From Aminobacter carboxidus (GTDB taxonomy: Bacteria; Pseudomonadota; Alphaproteobacteria; Rhizobiales; Rhizobiaceae): a DNA stretch of 64,000 nt. Below, piece after piece: positions 43,377 through 52,910 of the stretch. The first letter of the stretch is position 1; every line of letters begins with the position of its first letter. The notes under the pieces were generated by a model that had not been told where the DNA came from, searched no databases, and worked only from the letters and a program-made list of their open reading frames with translations. The position numbers were made by a program, and so were the translations under genes. Location of the stretch: assembly GCF_014863355.1 (NCBI RefSeq), contig NZ_JACZEP010000001.1, positions 558,001-622,000 on the forward strand, in the 5' to 3' direction.

Positions 43377-45338
43377 TCAGCCAAAGGCCTCGTCGCGGAG
43401 GAACAGCGGCGAGCGCGTGCGGTTGGCGACGACCTTGTCGACGGTCTCGGGGAAGAAGCCCTTGGCGCCGCGGCGCTTGCCGAACATCATGTCGTATTGC
43501 AGCCAGCGGAAATCGCGGATCGCCGGGTCGAGTTCCTTCTGGCGCGACCAGTCGAACACCGACTCGCCCTGCCGCGGCATCAGCATGTTGCGGTCGACGA
43601 CCCTGTAGCGGTCATGCAGGTTGCCGAGGAAGTCGGTGTAGTAGGGGTGGCTGATGCCTGCGGTCTCAAGCACATGCAGTGGCAGGAAGGCCGGGCTGAT
43701 CGAGCCGATGTCGCGCGCGGCACCAGTGCGGTTCGACCACACGACCAGCGGCGTCTCGTGTTGCGCCAGCATCTCGTCGATTGGCGCCTTGCGCTTGGCC
43801 ACCGGCTCTTTCATGAAGCCCGTCTCGACATAAACCGGACCGAGCGGCGGCAGGTGGTCGCCGAAAAAGGCGATCACGGTCGGGCGCTCGCGCTTGCTGG
43901 CCCAGTCCATCAGGCGTTTCAGGCCACGGTCCGCGTCGGAAGCGCCTTCGGAATAGGTCAGGATCGAATCGCGCACCCAAGGCGAGGTCGCTGCATCAAC
44001 TTTGTGGGTCGTGTCGGAGTAGCGGTTCGGCTCGTAGGGGCCGTGGCTCTGCAGCGAGACTGCAAAGAAGAAGAACGGATGCTCGGTCGCATCGGCCTGG
44101 CGGATGATCTCTTCCGTCAGTGCAGCGTCGGAAACCAAGGGCCCGCGCTTTTCCAGCGGCGGCAGGTTTTCTTCCGACAGGAAGGTGTCGAAGCCAAAGT
44201 CCTTGTAGACGAGCGCGCGGTTCCAGAACCAGCCGCCGAAAGGGTGGATGGCCTTGGTCTCGTAACCCTCGCTCTTGAAGAAGGTGGCGAGTGATGGCAC
44301 CGGCGCGCGGACATACTGCTGGTAGGGGATCGAGCCAGCCGGCAGGAAGGCATTAGAAAAACCGGTCAGCGCCTCGAACTCGACATTGGCGGTCATGCCG
44401 CCGAACTCCGGCGAGAATACGTGGCCGGACTGCGACGCCCGCACGTTCTGGATCGGGTCGGGCGTGATCTTGACGCCAGGCAGCCGCGTCGGATCCCAGA
44501 AGGACTCGCTCATCACGATAATGACGTCTGGCTTTTCTTCAGGTAGCGCTGCGGCCGCTAGCTCGGGCTTGGCGATGGCGTCGATGGCCTTGTCGGAATA
44601 GCCTTGCGGCGCCTTGACCTTGGCCATCGGCACGTTGAGCGCAAAGGCGATGGCAAAGCCGTTCGAGGCGTAGTTTTCCTTCTGGTCCCACATCATCGGG
44701 ATGATCTGCAGGCGGTCGCGCGTCCACGAAAAGGTCGCGTAGTCCATGATCGAGACGAAGAAGGCGAGTGCTGGAATGGCGATGGCGAGGCGCGACATGC
44801 GCGCCCAGAACGACAGCGCCGGCATGCGGCGGCGCCAGTAGCGCCAGGCGAGCACCAGCAGCGAGACGCCGGCAATGAGGCCAACGACGATGCCGATGCC
44901 GGCGAGTGGCCGCTCGCGGACGAGCAGCGGCATCAGCTCGACGATCTGGCGGGCATAGAGGAAATCGGTCGGGTAGAGCGGATCGCCGAGATAAAGCGAC
45001 TTCTGGTGGCCAACGAAGGCGAGCATCAGCGCCACAGGCGCGACGATCAAAAGGCCGTTGTAGGGCCGGCCAAGCAATGCGTCGAAGCCGATGATCAGCA
45101 ATGCAAACAGGGCAACCGTGGTCCAGCTCGGCTTGAATGGCTGCTGGAAAAAGTTGAGGGTGTCGACGAACGAGCCGCGCGCTACGAATTCGATGGCGAA
45201 GACCAGGACCGCCGAGACGGCGAGCGTGATCATCACCGAGCGCAGGACCCCCAGGGCATAGGCACGCCGGCCGAGTACTTCAGCCTCGTTTTCCTCGTCG
45301 TGTGCGACGGGCTTGCCTGTCGCGAACAGCTTTGCCAA
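43377..45338 (-). CDS. LTA synthase-family sulfatase-fold phosphoglycerol transferase
   Basis: A 653-residue protein with five N-terminal membrane helices (about 30-215) and a periplasmic sulfatase-like domain. Features of the LTA-synthase/MdoB clade: VIIVMSESFWDPTRLPGV (first metal Glu), GGMTANVEFEALTGF with the catalytic Thr, AIHPFGGWFWNR and FFGDHLPPLG (metal-site Asp-His). In Gram-negatives this clade moves phosphoglycerol from phosphatidylglycerol onto periplasmic glucans (OpgB/MdoB), and in rhizobia onto cyclic beta-glucans (CgmB); either is plausible here. Divergent from fabD with a 323-base gap. Confidence 0.88.
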   Translation of the reverse strand: MAKLFATGKPVAHDEENEAEVLGRRAYALGVLRSVMITLAVSAVLVFAIEFVARGSFVDTLNFFQQPFKPSWTTVALFALLIIGFDALLGRPYNGLLIVAPVALMLAFVGHQKSLYLGDPLYPTDFLYARQIVELMPLLVRERPLAGIGIVVGLIAGVSLLVLAWRYWRRRMPALSFWARMSRLAIAIPALAFFVSIMDYATFSWTRDRLQIIPMMWDQKENYASNGFAIAFALNVPMAKVKAPQGYSDKAIDAIAKPELAAAALPEEKPDVIIVMSESFWDPTRLPGVKITPDPIQNVRASQSGHVFSPEFGGMTANVEFEALTGFSNAFLPAGSIPYQQYVRAPVPSLATFFKSEGYETKAIHPFGGWFWNRALVYKDFGFDTFLSEENLPPLEKRGPLVSDAALTEEIIRQADATEHPFFFFAVSLQSHGPYEPNRYSDTTHKVDAATSPWVRDSILTYSEGASDADRGLKRLMDWASKRERPTVIAFFGDHLPPLGPVYVETGFMKEPVAKRKAPIDEMLAQHETPLVVWSNRTGAARDIGSISPAFLPLHVLETAGISHPYYTDFLGNLHDRYRVVDRNMLMPRQGESVFDWSRQKELDPAIRDFRWLQYDMMFGKRRGAKGFFPETVDKVVANRTRSPLFLRDEAFG

Positions 45339-45661
45339 CTCAACTTCCTCGAACGCTGGACAGCCGCGTCACGCAACCGTCACGAAACTGTCATCGAAAA
45401 CCTAGCGCATATGGCAAAATTGAGAAGGACGGGGCAAACAAAACGTGTTTCGCGTTAATTCTCTGTGATTATTTGCCCCAAACGGGTCCCAAAGGCCTCA
45501 AGGCTTGACTTCGCGGTATCCATTGCGCCAGAGGCACAACGATATGGCGCGCTGCTTGTTCCCGAAGGTGCAAGAGGCGCTCCACGTGATAAGTCTGCGC
45601 ATCGCGCCCCCTGATACCGATTCCGGTTTGGGCCGATGCGGCAAGCAGCCAGGAGACCAAC
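45339..45661. other. Divergent intergenic region LTA-like gene/fabD
   Basis: This 323-base gap holds promoters for two divergent genes. A TTGAC sequence at 45503 is a possible -35 for fabD, but I see no convincing -10. No ORF or RNA gene is supported. Confidence 0.4.
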
Positions 45662-46603
45662 ATGGCCATTGCATTCACTTTTCCCGGGCAGGGCAGCCAG
45701 GCCGTCGGCATGGGCAAGGAACTGGCCGATGCCTTTCCGGAGGCACGCCGCGTGTTCGAGGAAGTCGACGATGCGCTGGGTGAAAAGCTGTCCAAACTGA
45801 TCTGGGAAGGGCCTGAAGAGACGCTGACGCTGACGGCCAACGCGCAGCCGGCGCTGATGGCGGTGTCGATGGCTGCCTTCCGCGCGCTGGAATCGCGTGG
45901 CCTGTCGCTCAAGGACAAGGTCTCTTACGTCGCTGGCCATTCCCTCGGTGAATATTCCGCTCTTGCTGCCGCTGGCTTTGTCTCGGTCGCCGATGCAGCG
46001 CGCCTGCTGCGCATCCGCGGCAATGCCATGCAGGCCGCAGTGCCGGCAGGCCAGGGCGCCATGGCTGCGATCATCGGCCTCGAACAGGCTGATGTCGACG
46101 CCGCATGTGCCGAGGCCGCACAAGGTTCGGTCTGCCAGATCGCCAACGACAATGGCGGTGGCCAGCTGGTCATTTCCGGCGAGAAGGCGGCCGTCGAACG
46201 CGCCGCGGCACTTTGCACCGCAAAGGGCGCCAAGCGCGCGCTGATGCTGCAGGTCTCCGCTCCCTTCCATTCGGCGCTGATGGCGCCTGCCGCCGAGAAG
46301 ATGCGTGAGGCGCTGGCGGGCGTAAAGAAGAACGTCCCGATCGTGCCTGTCGTTGCCAACGTCACGGTAAAGCCGATCACCGCCCCTGAAGAGATCGCCG
46401 CCCGCCTCGTCGAGCAGGTGACTGGCCGCGTCCGCTGGGCCGAGACCGTCGAGTGGTTCGGCAACAATGGCGTGACCACGCTTTATGAAGTAGGCGCCGG
46501 CAAGGTGCTGTCGGGCCTCGCCCGCCGCATCAACAAGGAGATCGCGACGGCTGCGGTCAACAATCCGGCGGACGTCGACGCGGCAATCGCCGCGCTCGCC
46601 TGA
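45662..46603 (+). CDS. fabD: Malonyl-CoA-ACP transacylase
   Basis: A 313-residue FabD with the FPGQGSQ motif (Gln near the oxyanion hole), nucleophile Ser in GHSLGEYSA and catalytic His in APFHSALM. It loads malonyl onto ACP for fatty-acid elongation. Opens the fabD-fabG-acpP-fabF run. GGAGACCAAC precedes the ATG. Confidence 0.97.
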   Translation: MAIAFTFPGQGSQAVGMGKELADAFPEARRVFEEVDDALGEKLSKLIWEGPEETLTLTANAQPALMAVSMAAFRALESRGLSLKDKVSYVAGHSLGEYSALAAAGFVSVADAARLLRIRGNAMQAAVPAGQGAMAAIIGLEQADVDAACAEAAQGSVCQIANDNGGGQLVISGEKAAVERAAALCTAKGAKRALMLQVSAPFHSALMAPAAEKMREALAGVKKNVPIVPVVANVTVKPITAPEEIAARLVEQVTGRVRWAETVEWFGNNGVTTLYEVGAGKVLSGLARRINKEIATAAVNNPADVDAAIAALA

Positions 46604-46659
46604 GCAATTCAAACGACCCCACCCGCGTGAAGGGTGCGCTCTTCAAGGAAGGTAGCAAA

Positions 46660-47397
46660 ATGCTCGATCTGACCGGCCGCAAGGCACTCGTTACCGGTGC
46701 ATCCGGCGGCATCGGCGAAGAAATCGCCCGCATCCTGCACAAGCAGGGCGCCATCGTCGGTTTGCACGGCACCCGCATCGAAAAGCTCGAGGCCCTCGCC
46801 AATGAGCTCGGCGATCGGGTCAAGCTGTTCCCGGGCAATCTTGCGGACCGCGACGAGGTCAAGGCGCTGGGCCAAAAGGCCGAGGCCGATCTCGAAGGCG
46901 TCGACATTCTGGTCAACAATGCCGGCATCACCAAGGATGGCCTGTTCGTGCGCATGTCGGATGCCGACTGGGATCAGGTCATCGAGATCAACCTGACGGC
47001 GATGTTCCGCCTGACGCGCGAGCTTACTCACCCGATGATGCGCCGCCGCCATGGCCGTATCATCAACATCACCTCGGTCGTCGGCGTCACCGGCAACCCC
47101 GGCCAGACCAACTATTGCGCCTCCAAGGCCGGCATGATCGGCTTCTCGAAGTCGCTGGCCCAGGAGATCGCCACCCGCAACATCACCGTCAACTGCGTGG
47201 CGCCAGGCTTCATCGAATCGGCGATGACCGAGAAGCTCAACGACAAGCAGAAAGAGGCGATCATGGCCGCGATCCCTGCCAAGCGCATGGGCACCGGCAA
47301 GGAAGTTGCCTCGGCTGTCGCCTATCTCGCTTCGGATGAAGCCGCCTACGTCACTGGCCAGACAATTCACGTCAATGGTGGCATGGCGATGATCTGA
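46660..47397 (+). CDS. fabG: 3-oxoacyl-ACP reductase
   Basis: A 245-residue SDR with TGASGGIG, NNAGITKD, Ser in NITSVVG and YCASK, the length and motifs of FabG, which reduces 3-oxoacyl-ACP using NADPH. ATG 46660 has AAGGAAGG upstream; the open frame begins 11 codons earlier without a better signal. 56 bases after fabD. Confidence 0.96.
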   Translation: MLDLTGRKALVTGASGGIGEEIARILHKQGAIVGLHGTRIEKLEALANELGDRVKLFPGNLADRDEVKALGQKAEADLEGVDILVNNAGITKDGLFVRMSDADWDQVIEINLTAMFRLTRELTHPMMRRRHGRIINITSVVGVTGNPGQTNYCASKAGMIGFSKSLAQEIATRNITVNCVAPGFIESAMTEKLNDKQKEAIMAAIPAKRMGTGKEVASAVAYLASDEAAYVTGQTIHVNGGMAMI

Positions 47398-47406
47398 TTG
47401 GGCCGA

Positions 47407-47432
47407 TTGGCCGGGATAACCGGGCCTTTTGC
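47407..47432 (+). terminator. Weak stem-loop after fabG
   Basis: CCGG-GATAA-CCGG with flanking GGCC/GGCC and a following TTTT just after the fabG stop. The stem is short, so any termination is likely partial; acpP then uses its own promoter in the remaining gap. Confidence 0.35.
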
Positions 47433-47593
47433 CTTGGACGCGGTGAATTTTTCGTGTATTGCCGCGCTCCATCAGGTGGCCGGGCCGACACCGGACCGCC
47501 ACCCGAGCGCTTGGGAAAGCGCAGATTACAGCTTGATTAGCGGCAATCCGCCCGCTAACGAAGACCTAACAACACCAGACTGAGGATGCCCAC

Positions 47594-47830
47594 ATGAGTG
47601 ACACCGCAGAGCGCGTCAAGAAGATCGTCATTGAACATCTTGGCGTTGACGCCGACAAGGTGACGGAAGCTGCGAGCTTCATCGACGACCTGGGCGCGGA
47701 CAGCCTCGACACGGTCGAGCTCGTCATGGCTTTCGAAGAAGAATTCGGCGTCGAGATCCCCGATGACGCGGCCGAGACCATCCTCACCGTTGGCGACGCC
47801 GTGAAGTACATCGACAAGGCTTCGGCCTGA
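47594..47830 (+). CDS. acpP: Acyl carrier protein
   Basis: A 78-residue, acidic ACP with the phosphopantetheine Ser37 in [12 protein letters not shown]. It carries growing acyl chains and also feeds other lipid syntheses. The gap of 196 bases before it, unlike the tight neighbours, allows separate strong expression. Confidence 0.98.
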   Translation: MSDTAERVKKIVIEHLGVDADKVTEAASFIDDLGADSLDTVELVMAFEEEFGVEIPDDAAETILTVGDAVKYIDKASA

Positions 47831-47859
47831 GCGATCGCGAATTGTCAGGGATGCCCGCG

Positions 47860-49122
47860 ATGAGGCGTGTGGTCGTCACAGGCCTTGGCCTGCTTTCACC
47901 GTTCGGCATGGGCTACGAGCACGGCTGGAAAGAACTTCTTTCCGGCCGTAGCGCCGCAAGGCGCATCTCGGAGTTCGAGGTCGAAGATCTCCCCTGCAAG
48001 ATTGCCAACGTCATCCCCAGGGGTGACGGCAGCGACAATAGCTTCAATCCCGAAGCGTTCCTTGAGCCCAAGGAACTGCGCAAGATCGGCGACTTCATCC
48101 TGTATGGGATCGCGGCAGCCGACGAGGCATTGAAGGATTCGGGCTGGCAGCCCAAGACACCGGAAGAGCAGTACGCGACCGGCGTCATGATCGGCTCGGG
48201 CATCGGCGGCATAGACGGCATCGCTGAAAACGCCCTGATCCTGAAAGAACGCGGCCCACGCCGCATCAGCCCCTTCTTCATTCCGGGCCAGATCATCAAT
48301 CTGGTTTCCGGACAGGTTTCGATCCGGCACGGGCTCAAGGGCCCGAACCATGCCGTGGTCACCGCCTGCTCGACCGGCGCGCATGCCATCGGCGACGCTG
48401 CCCGCCTGATCATGTTCGGCGATGCCGACGTGATGCTGGCCGGCGGTGCCGAAGCACCTGTGACGCGTCTTTCGCTTGCCGGCTTTGCTGCCTGCAAGGC
48501 GCTATCGACCGACCGCAACGACGAGCCGGAAAAGGCTTCGCGCCCTTATGACCGCGACCGCGATGGTTTCGTCATGGGCGAGGGTGCCGGCGTTGTCGTT
48601 CTCGAAGAACTCGAGCACGCCAAGGCACGCGGCGCCAAGATCTACGCCGAAGTCGTCGGCTATGGCCTGACCGGTGACGCCCATCACATCACGGCACCCG
48701 CCGAGGATGGCGATGGCGCGTTCCGCTGCATGACGGCCGCCCTCAAGCGCGCCAATCTGACGCCTGCCGACATCGACTACATCAACGCCCATGGCACCTC
48801 GACCATGGCCGATACGATCGAGCTCGGCGCTGTCGAGCGTCTCGTCGGCAGCGCCGCCTCCAAGGTGTCGATGTCGTCGACCAAGTCGTCGATAGGCCAC
48901 CTCTTGGGTGCTGCCGGTGCTGCCGAGGCAATCTTCTCGATCCTCGCCATCCGCGACAACATCGTGCCGGCGACGATCAACCTCGACAATCCCGAGCGCG
49001 AGACGGCCATCGATCTGGTGCCGAACAAGCCGCGCAACCGGCAGGTCGACGTCGCCCTGTCGAACTCCTTCGGCTTTGGCGGCACCAACGCCTCGCTGGT
49101 ATTCCAGCGCTTCAACGGCTGA
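47860..49122 (+). CDS. fabF: 3-oxoacyl-ACP synthase II
   Basis: A 420-residue condensing enzyme. Cys nucleophile in TACSTGAHAIGD, His in NAHGTSTMADTIE and His in KSSIGHLLGAAG. Condenses malonyl-ACP with acyl-ACP. ATG 47860 gives MRRVVVTGLG, the standard N-terminus; in-frame TTG 47842 or ATG 47851 would add 6 or 3 residues. Confidence 0.97.
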   Translation: MRRVVVTGLGLLSPFGMGYEHGWKELLSGRSAARRISEFEVEDLPCKIANVIPRGDGSDNSFNPEAFLEPKELRKIGDFILYGIAAADEALKDSGWQPKTPEEQYATGVMIGSGIGGIDGIAENALILKERGPRRISPFFIPGQIINLVSGQVSIRHGLKGPNHAVVTACSTGAHAIGDAARLIMFGDADVMLAGGAEAPVTRLSLAGFAACKALSTDRNDEPEKASRPYDRDRDGFVMGEGAGVVVLEELEHAKARGAKIYAEVVGYGLTGDAHHITAPAEDGDGAFRCMTAALKRANLTPADIDYINAHGTSTMADTIELGAVERLVGSAASKVSMSSTKSSIGHLLGAAGAAEAIFSILAIRDNIVPATINLDNPERETAIDLVPNKPRNRQVDVALSNSFGFGGTNASLVFQRFNG

Positions 49123-49133
49123 TAGGTTGTGGG

Positions 49134-49156
49134 AAGGGGCCCGTTGAGGGCCCTTT
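49134..49156 (+). terminator. Stem-loop terminator after fabF
   Basis: GGGCCC (49137-49142), loop GTTGA, GGGCCC (49148-49153), then TTT, 14 bases after the fabF stop. A GC-rich stem with a short T-run; may give partial termination before mltG. Confidence 0.5.
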
Positions 49157-49221
49157 GCCGTGATTTTTGCCACATTCAAGCCTAGTCTCCCGGCGGGGAT
49201 TCGACGCAAAGGCGAGGCAAG

Positions 49222-50427
49222 ATGAGCATCAATACGCCAGGTCAGGGAGAAGGCGCGCCGCGCGCCGCACCGGCCAATCCAATCGTTCCAAAGACCGCGC
49301 AGGAAGCGTTGCGGCCCGAAGCCGGTACGCCGCCGCCCTCCAAGCGTTCGCGCGCGTCGCGCAACCAGATCGTCGTGTTCATGAACTTCATGATGTCGAC
49401 GGCGGTGCTGGTTATCCTCGCCGGCGGCGCAGCCCTCTATTTCGGCAAGCAGGAGTTTGGCGGCGCAGGCCCTTCGACGGTACCGGCGACCTTCCTCGTC
49501 AAGCCGAGCACTGGCGTGCAGGACATTGCCGACCAGCTCGAGCGGCGCGGCCTGATCAGCGACGCGCGCATCTTCCGCATGGGCGTGCGCGCCTACGGCA
49601 ATGACGGCGCGCTCAAGGCCGGCGAATATGAGATCCAGGCTGGTGCTTCAATGCACGAGATCATGGAACTGCTGAAGAGCGGCAAGTCGGTGCAGTATTC
49701 GCTGACGATCCCGGAGGGACTGACTGTCGAGCAGGCGTGGAAACGCATCGCCGAGCAGGAAGCGCTGAGCGGCGACATGCCGGCGGAGATGCCTGCTGAG
49801 GGTGCGCTTGCCGCCGACACGCAACGTTTCACCCGCGGCCTGACCAGGCAGCAGATCGTCAACAAGATGCTGGCCGATCAGAAGGATCTGGTCGAGACCA
49901 TCTGGGCCCGGCGCTCGCCCGACCTGCCGCTGGCCGACGTCAACGAGTTCGTGACGCTGGCCTCGATCGTCGAGAAAGAAACCGCGCGCGGCGACGAGCG
50001 CTCGCGCGTCGCGGCCGTTTTCATCAACCGCCTCAACAAGGGTATGCGGCTGCAGTCCGATCCGACGATCATCTACGGCATCTTCGGCGGCAAGGGTAAA
50101 CCAGCCGACCGGCCTATCTATCGATCCGACATCGACAAGCCGACGCCCTACAATACCTACACGATCAAGGGCCTGCCGCCGACGCCGATCGCCAATCCGG
50201 GCAAGGCTTCGCTGGAGGCCGTGGCCAACCCGTCGAAGACTAAGGACCTCTACTTCGTTGCCGACGGTTCGGGCGGGCACGTCTTTGCCGAGACGCTGGA
50301 CGAGCACAACGAAAACGTTGCCCGCTGGCGCGCCTTCCAGCGCAAGGTCGTTGAGGACGAGAAGGCGGCAGGCGAAGCCGATCCGGCCAAGAAAGACGCA
50401 GCCACAACCAACGCCGTCAAGAAGTAA
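49222..50427 (+). CDS. mltG: Endolytic murein transglycosylase MltG
   Basis: A 401-residue protein with a Pro-rich cytosolic N-terminus (1-48), one membrane helix (about 50-75), a LysM-like subdomain and the YceG catalytic domain. LASIVEKET at 247-254 carries the catalytic Glu (251 or 253). It cuts nascent glycan strands to set chain length, acting at the inner membrane's outer face. Normal members have a (P)DTY loop near residue 199; here it reads ADTQ. It lies between fabF and yicC as in many alphaproteobacteria. Confidence 0.95.
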   Translation: MSINTPGQGEGAPRAAPANPIVPKTAQEALRPEAGTPPPSKRSRASRNQIVVFMNFMMSTAVLVILAGGAALYFGKQEFGGAGPSTVPATFLVKPSTGVQDIADQLERRGLISDARIFRMGVRAYGNDGALKAGEYEIQAGASMHEIMELLKSGKSVQYSLTIPEGLTVEQAWKRIAEQEALSGDMPAEMPAEGALAADTQRFTRGLTRQQIVNKMLADQKDLVETIWARRSPDLPLADVNEFVTLASIVEKETARGDERSRVAAVFINRLNKGMRLQSDPTIIYGIFGGKGKPADRPIYRSDIDKPTPYNTYTIKGLPPTPIANPGKASLEAVANPSKTKDLYFVADGSGGHVFAETLDEHNENVARWRAFQRKVVEDEKAAGEADPAKKDAATTNAVKK

Positions 50428-50490
50428 GAACAAGCCTCGCCTTGCCCCCGACGGGTGCAGGGCACGCTGCAAACAGGGACGCGCTGCCAG

Positions 50491-51381
50491 ATGAACCTGC
50501 AGAGCATGACAGGCTTCGCCCGCGTAGCCACCGAGCACGACGGGACGGCGATCGCCTGGGAGGTGAAGTCGGTCAACGGCAAGAGCGTCGACGTGCGCCT
50601 GCGCCTGCCGCAAGGGTTCGAGCGGCTCGAGCCTGGCGTCAGGCAAGCCATCCAGAAGCGCTTTTCGCGCGGCAACGTGCAAGCGACGCTGACCGTCAGC
50701 CGCACCGCCGGCGCTATGGTGCAGCCGGTGATCAATGAAGTGTTCCTGCGCGACGTGGCCGAACTCGCCACGCGCCTGGTCAAGCAATATGGCGCAGCTC
50801 CCGCCAGCGCCGACGGCCTGCTTGCGCTGCGCGGCGTGTTCGACGTGCCCGAGGCTGTCGAGACCGAGGAGCAGCGGGCGGCGATCGACGTGGTGATCAT
50901 GAACGGCCTGGAAGCCGGGCTGGCTGGTCTTGTCGAGGCGCGCAAGGCCGAGGGCGAGGCACTGCGGTCGTTGCTGTCGGATCACATCGCGACCATAGAG
51001 ACGCTGACCCTGCAAGCCGAAGCCGATCCGTCGCGCGAGCCGGCGCAGATCCGCCAGCGCCTCGCCGAACAGGTGCGCCTGCTGCTTGAGGCATCGCCGG
51101 CGCTCGACGAGACGCGGCTCAACATGGAAGCGGCGTTCCTGGCCACCAAAGCCGATATCCGCGAGGAGATCGACCGGCTGAAGACCCATATCGCTTCGGG
51201 GCGCGCCTTGCTTGCGGGCGGTGGTGCAATTGGCCGGAAGCTCGATTTTCTGGCGCAGGAATTCAACCGCGAATCGAATACTCTGTGTTCGAAGTCGAAT
51301 GCCGCCGCAGTGACCGCCGTCGGGCTGGAACTGAAGGCCGTCGTCGATCAGTTCCGCGAGCAAGTTCAGAATCTGGAGTAG
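50491..51381 (+). CDS. yicC: YicC/YloC-family endoribonuclease
   Basis: A 296-residue protein with the YicC N-terminal domain (NLQSMTGFARVATEHDG..VKSVNGKSVDVRLRLP) and the DUF1732 C-terminal domain (EEIDRLKTHIASGRALL...GRKLDFLAQEFNRESNTLCSKS). Members are RNA endonucleases acting on sRNA/mRNA. ATG 50491 begins the conserved motif; the preceding sequence shows only a weak ribosome-binding site. Three bases separate it from gmk. Confidence 0.93.
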   Translation: MNLQSMTGFARVATEHDGTAIAWEVKSVNGKSVDVRLRLPQGFERLEPGVRQAIQKRFSRGNVQATLTVSRTAGAMVQPVINEVFLRDVAELATRLVKQYGAAPASADGLLALRGVFDVPEAVETEEQRAAIDVVIMNGLEAGLAGLVEARKAEGEALRSLLSDHIATIETLTLQAEADPSREPAQIRQRLAEQVRLLLEASPALDETRLNMEAAFLATKADIREEIDRLKTHIASGRALLAGGGAIGRKLDFLAQEFNRESNTLCSKSNAAAVTAVGLELKAVVDQFREQVQNLE

Positions 51382-51384
51382 CGC

Positions 51385-52038
51385 ATGAGCGCCGAGACCC
51401 CATCAATAGCCATCAAGCGTCGCGGCTTGATGCTGGTATTGTCGTCGCCTTCGGGCGCAGGCAAGTCGACGATTTCGCGCAACCTGATCGAAACCGATCC
51501 GGAGCTGAAGCTGTCGGTGAGCGTCACTACCCGTCCGCGCCGTGGCAGCGAGATCGACGGCGCCCACTATCACTTCACCAGCAAGCGCGAGTTCGAACTT
51601 CTTCGCGACAACGACGCGTTGCTCGAATGGGCCGAGGTTCACGGCAATTTCTACGCGACGCCACGCGAGCCGGTCGAGTTGGCAATGTCTCAGGGCCGCG
51701 ACATGCTGTTTGACATCGACTGGCAGGGCGCCAAGCAGCTCAAGGAAAAGATGCGTGGCGACATCGTCTCGATCTTCATCCTGCCGCCCTCGATGGGCGA
51801 ACTGAAGGCCCGTCTCAAGCGTCGCGCCGAGGACCAGGACGCGGTGATCGAGACGCGGCTCAAGAATGCCCGCGACGAGATCGAGCACTGGGGTGAATAC
51901 GACTATGTCGTGATCAACGAAGACCTCAACCGCGCTTTTGCCGAAGTCCGCGCGATCGTCGCCGCCGAACGCCTGCGCCGCGACCGCCGGCCGGGCCTGT
52001 TCGACTTCGTATCGAAACTGCTCGACGAGAAGATCTGA
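51385..52038 (+). CDS. gmk: Guanylate kinase
   Basis: A 217-residue GMP kinase. P-loop [13 protein letters not shown]-binding [19 protein letters not shown] and [11 protein letters not shown]. It phosphorylates GMP/dGMP to GDP/dGDP with ATP. Last gene of the plus-strand run, followed by a stem-loop that separates it from convergent ksgA. Confidence 0.97.
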   Translation: MSAETPSIAIKRRGLMLVLSSPSGAGKSTISRNLIETDPELKLSVSVTTRPRRGSEIDGAHYHFTSKREFELLRDNDALLEWAEVHGNFYATPREPVELAMSQGRDMLFDIDWQGAKQLKEKMRGDIVSIFILPPSMGELKARLKRRAEDQDAVIETRLKNARDEIEHWGEYDYVVINEDLNRAFAEVRAIVAAERLRRDRRPGLFDFVSKLLDEKI

Positions 52039-52045
52039 GGTTCCA

Positions 52046-52069
52046 CCTTCTCCCCCTTGGAGGAGAAGG
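52046..52069. terminator. Stem-loop between convergent gmk and ksgA
   Basis: CCTTCTCC (52046-52053)/GGAGAAGG (52062-52069) with an 8-base loop, 7 bases after the gmk stop and 5 bases from the ksgA stop. No T-run. The arm matches the CTTCTCC arm of the RIME-like repeat at 5632-5759, so it may be a truncated copy of that element acting as a separator. Confidence 0.55.
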
Positions 52070-52073
52070 AAGT

Positions 52074-52910
52074 TCAGACGGCTTTTGCCAGCGCGACGAA
52101 TTCCTCGACGCTGAGCGTTTCGGCGCGGCGCGTCGGGTCGATGCCGACTGCCTCCAGCAGCTTTTCGCCGCCCATGCTTTTCAGGCTCTGGCGCAGCATC
52201 TTGCGGCGCTGGCCGAAGGCGGCTTCGGTGACACGGCCAAGCACCTTCACATCGGCCGCCAGCGGCTCCCTGCGCGGCTCCAAGTGGATGACCGACGACG
52301 TGACCTTGGGCGGCGGCGTGAAGGCCTGCGGCGGCACGTCGAAGGCGATGCGCGCATCGGTGCGCCATCCAGCGAGTACGCCGAGCCGGCCAAAGGCGGA
52401 ACTCGCCGGCTTCGCCACGATGCGTTCGGCAACCTCGCGCTGGAACATCAGCGTCAGCGACTGGTAGAACGGCGGCCAGGCCTCCACGGTCAGCCAGCGG
52501 ACCAGCAATTCGGTGCCGATGTTGTAAGGCAGGTTGGCGACGATCTTGGTTGGTTCGCCGCCGGCGAGGGTTGCGAAATCGGTCTTCAGCGCATCGCCCG
52601 ACACGACCTCGAGCCGGCCCGGATAGTGGTCGGAAACCTCTGCGAGGGCGGCGAGGCAGCGCTCGTCGCGCTCGATGGCAATGACCTTTTTCGCGCCATG
52701 CATCAGCAATGCTCGGGTCAAGCCGCCGGGGCCCGGTCCGACCTCGATGACGGTGACGCCGGTGAGGTCGCCGGCAGCACGCGCCACCTTGCCGGTGAGG
52801 TTGAGGTCGAGAAGGAAATTCTGGCCAAGCGCCTTCTTGGCCTGGAGGCCATGGCGTTCGATGACGTCGCGAAGCGGCGGCAGGCCATCGATGCTGGTTG
52901 TGTTACTCAT
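52074..52910 (-). CDS. rsmA: 16S rRNA dimethyladenosine transferase (KsgA/RsmA)
   Basis: A 278-residue SAM-dependent enzyme that dimethylates A1518/A1519 of 16S rRNA. Motifs include [25 protein letters not shown] and [10 protein letters not shown]. The start overlaps the pdxA stop by four bases (ATGA), so it is translated from the pdxA message. Confidence 0.97.
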   Translation of the reverse strand: MSNTTSIDGLPPLRDVIERHGLQAKKALGQNFLLDLNLTGKVARAAGDLTGVTVIEVGPGPGGLTRALLMHGAKKVIAIERDERCLAALAEVSDHYPGRLEVVSGDALKTDFATLAGGEPTKIVANLPYNIGTELLVRWLTVEAWPPFYQSLTLMFQREVAERIVAKPASSAFGRLGVLAGWRTDARIAFDVPPQAFTPPPKVTSSVIHLEPRREPLAADVKVLGRVTEAAFGQRRKMLRQSLKSMGGEKLLEAVGIDPTRRAETLSVEEFVALAKAV

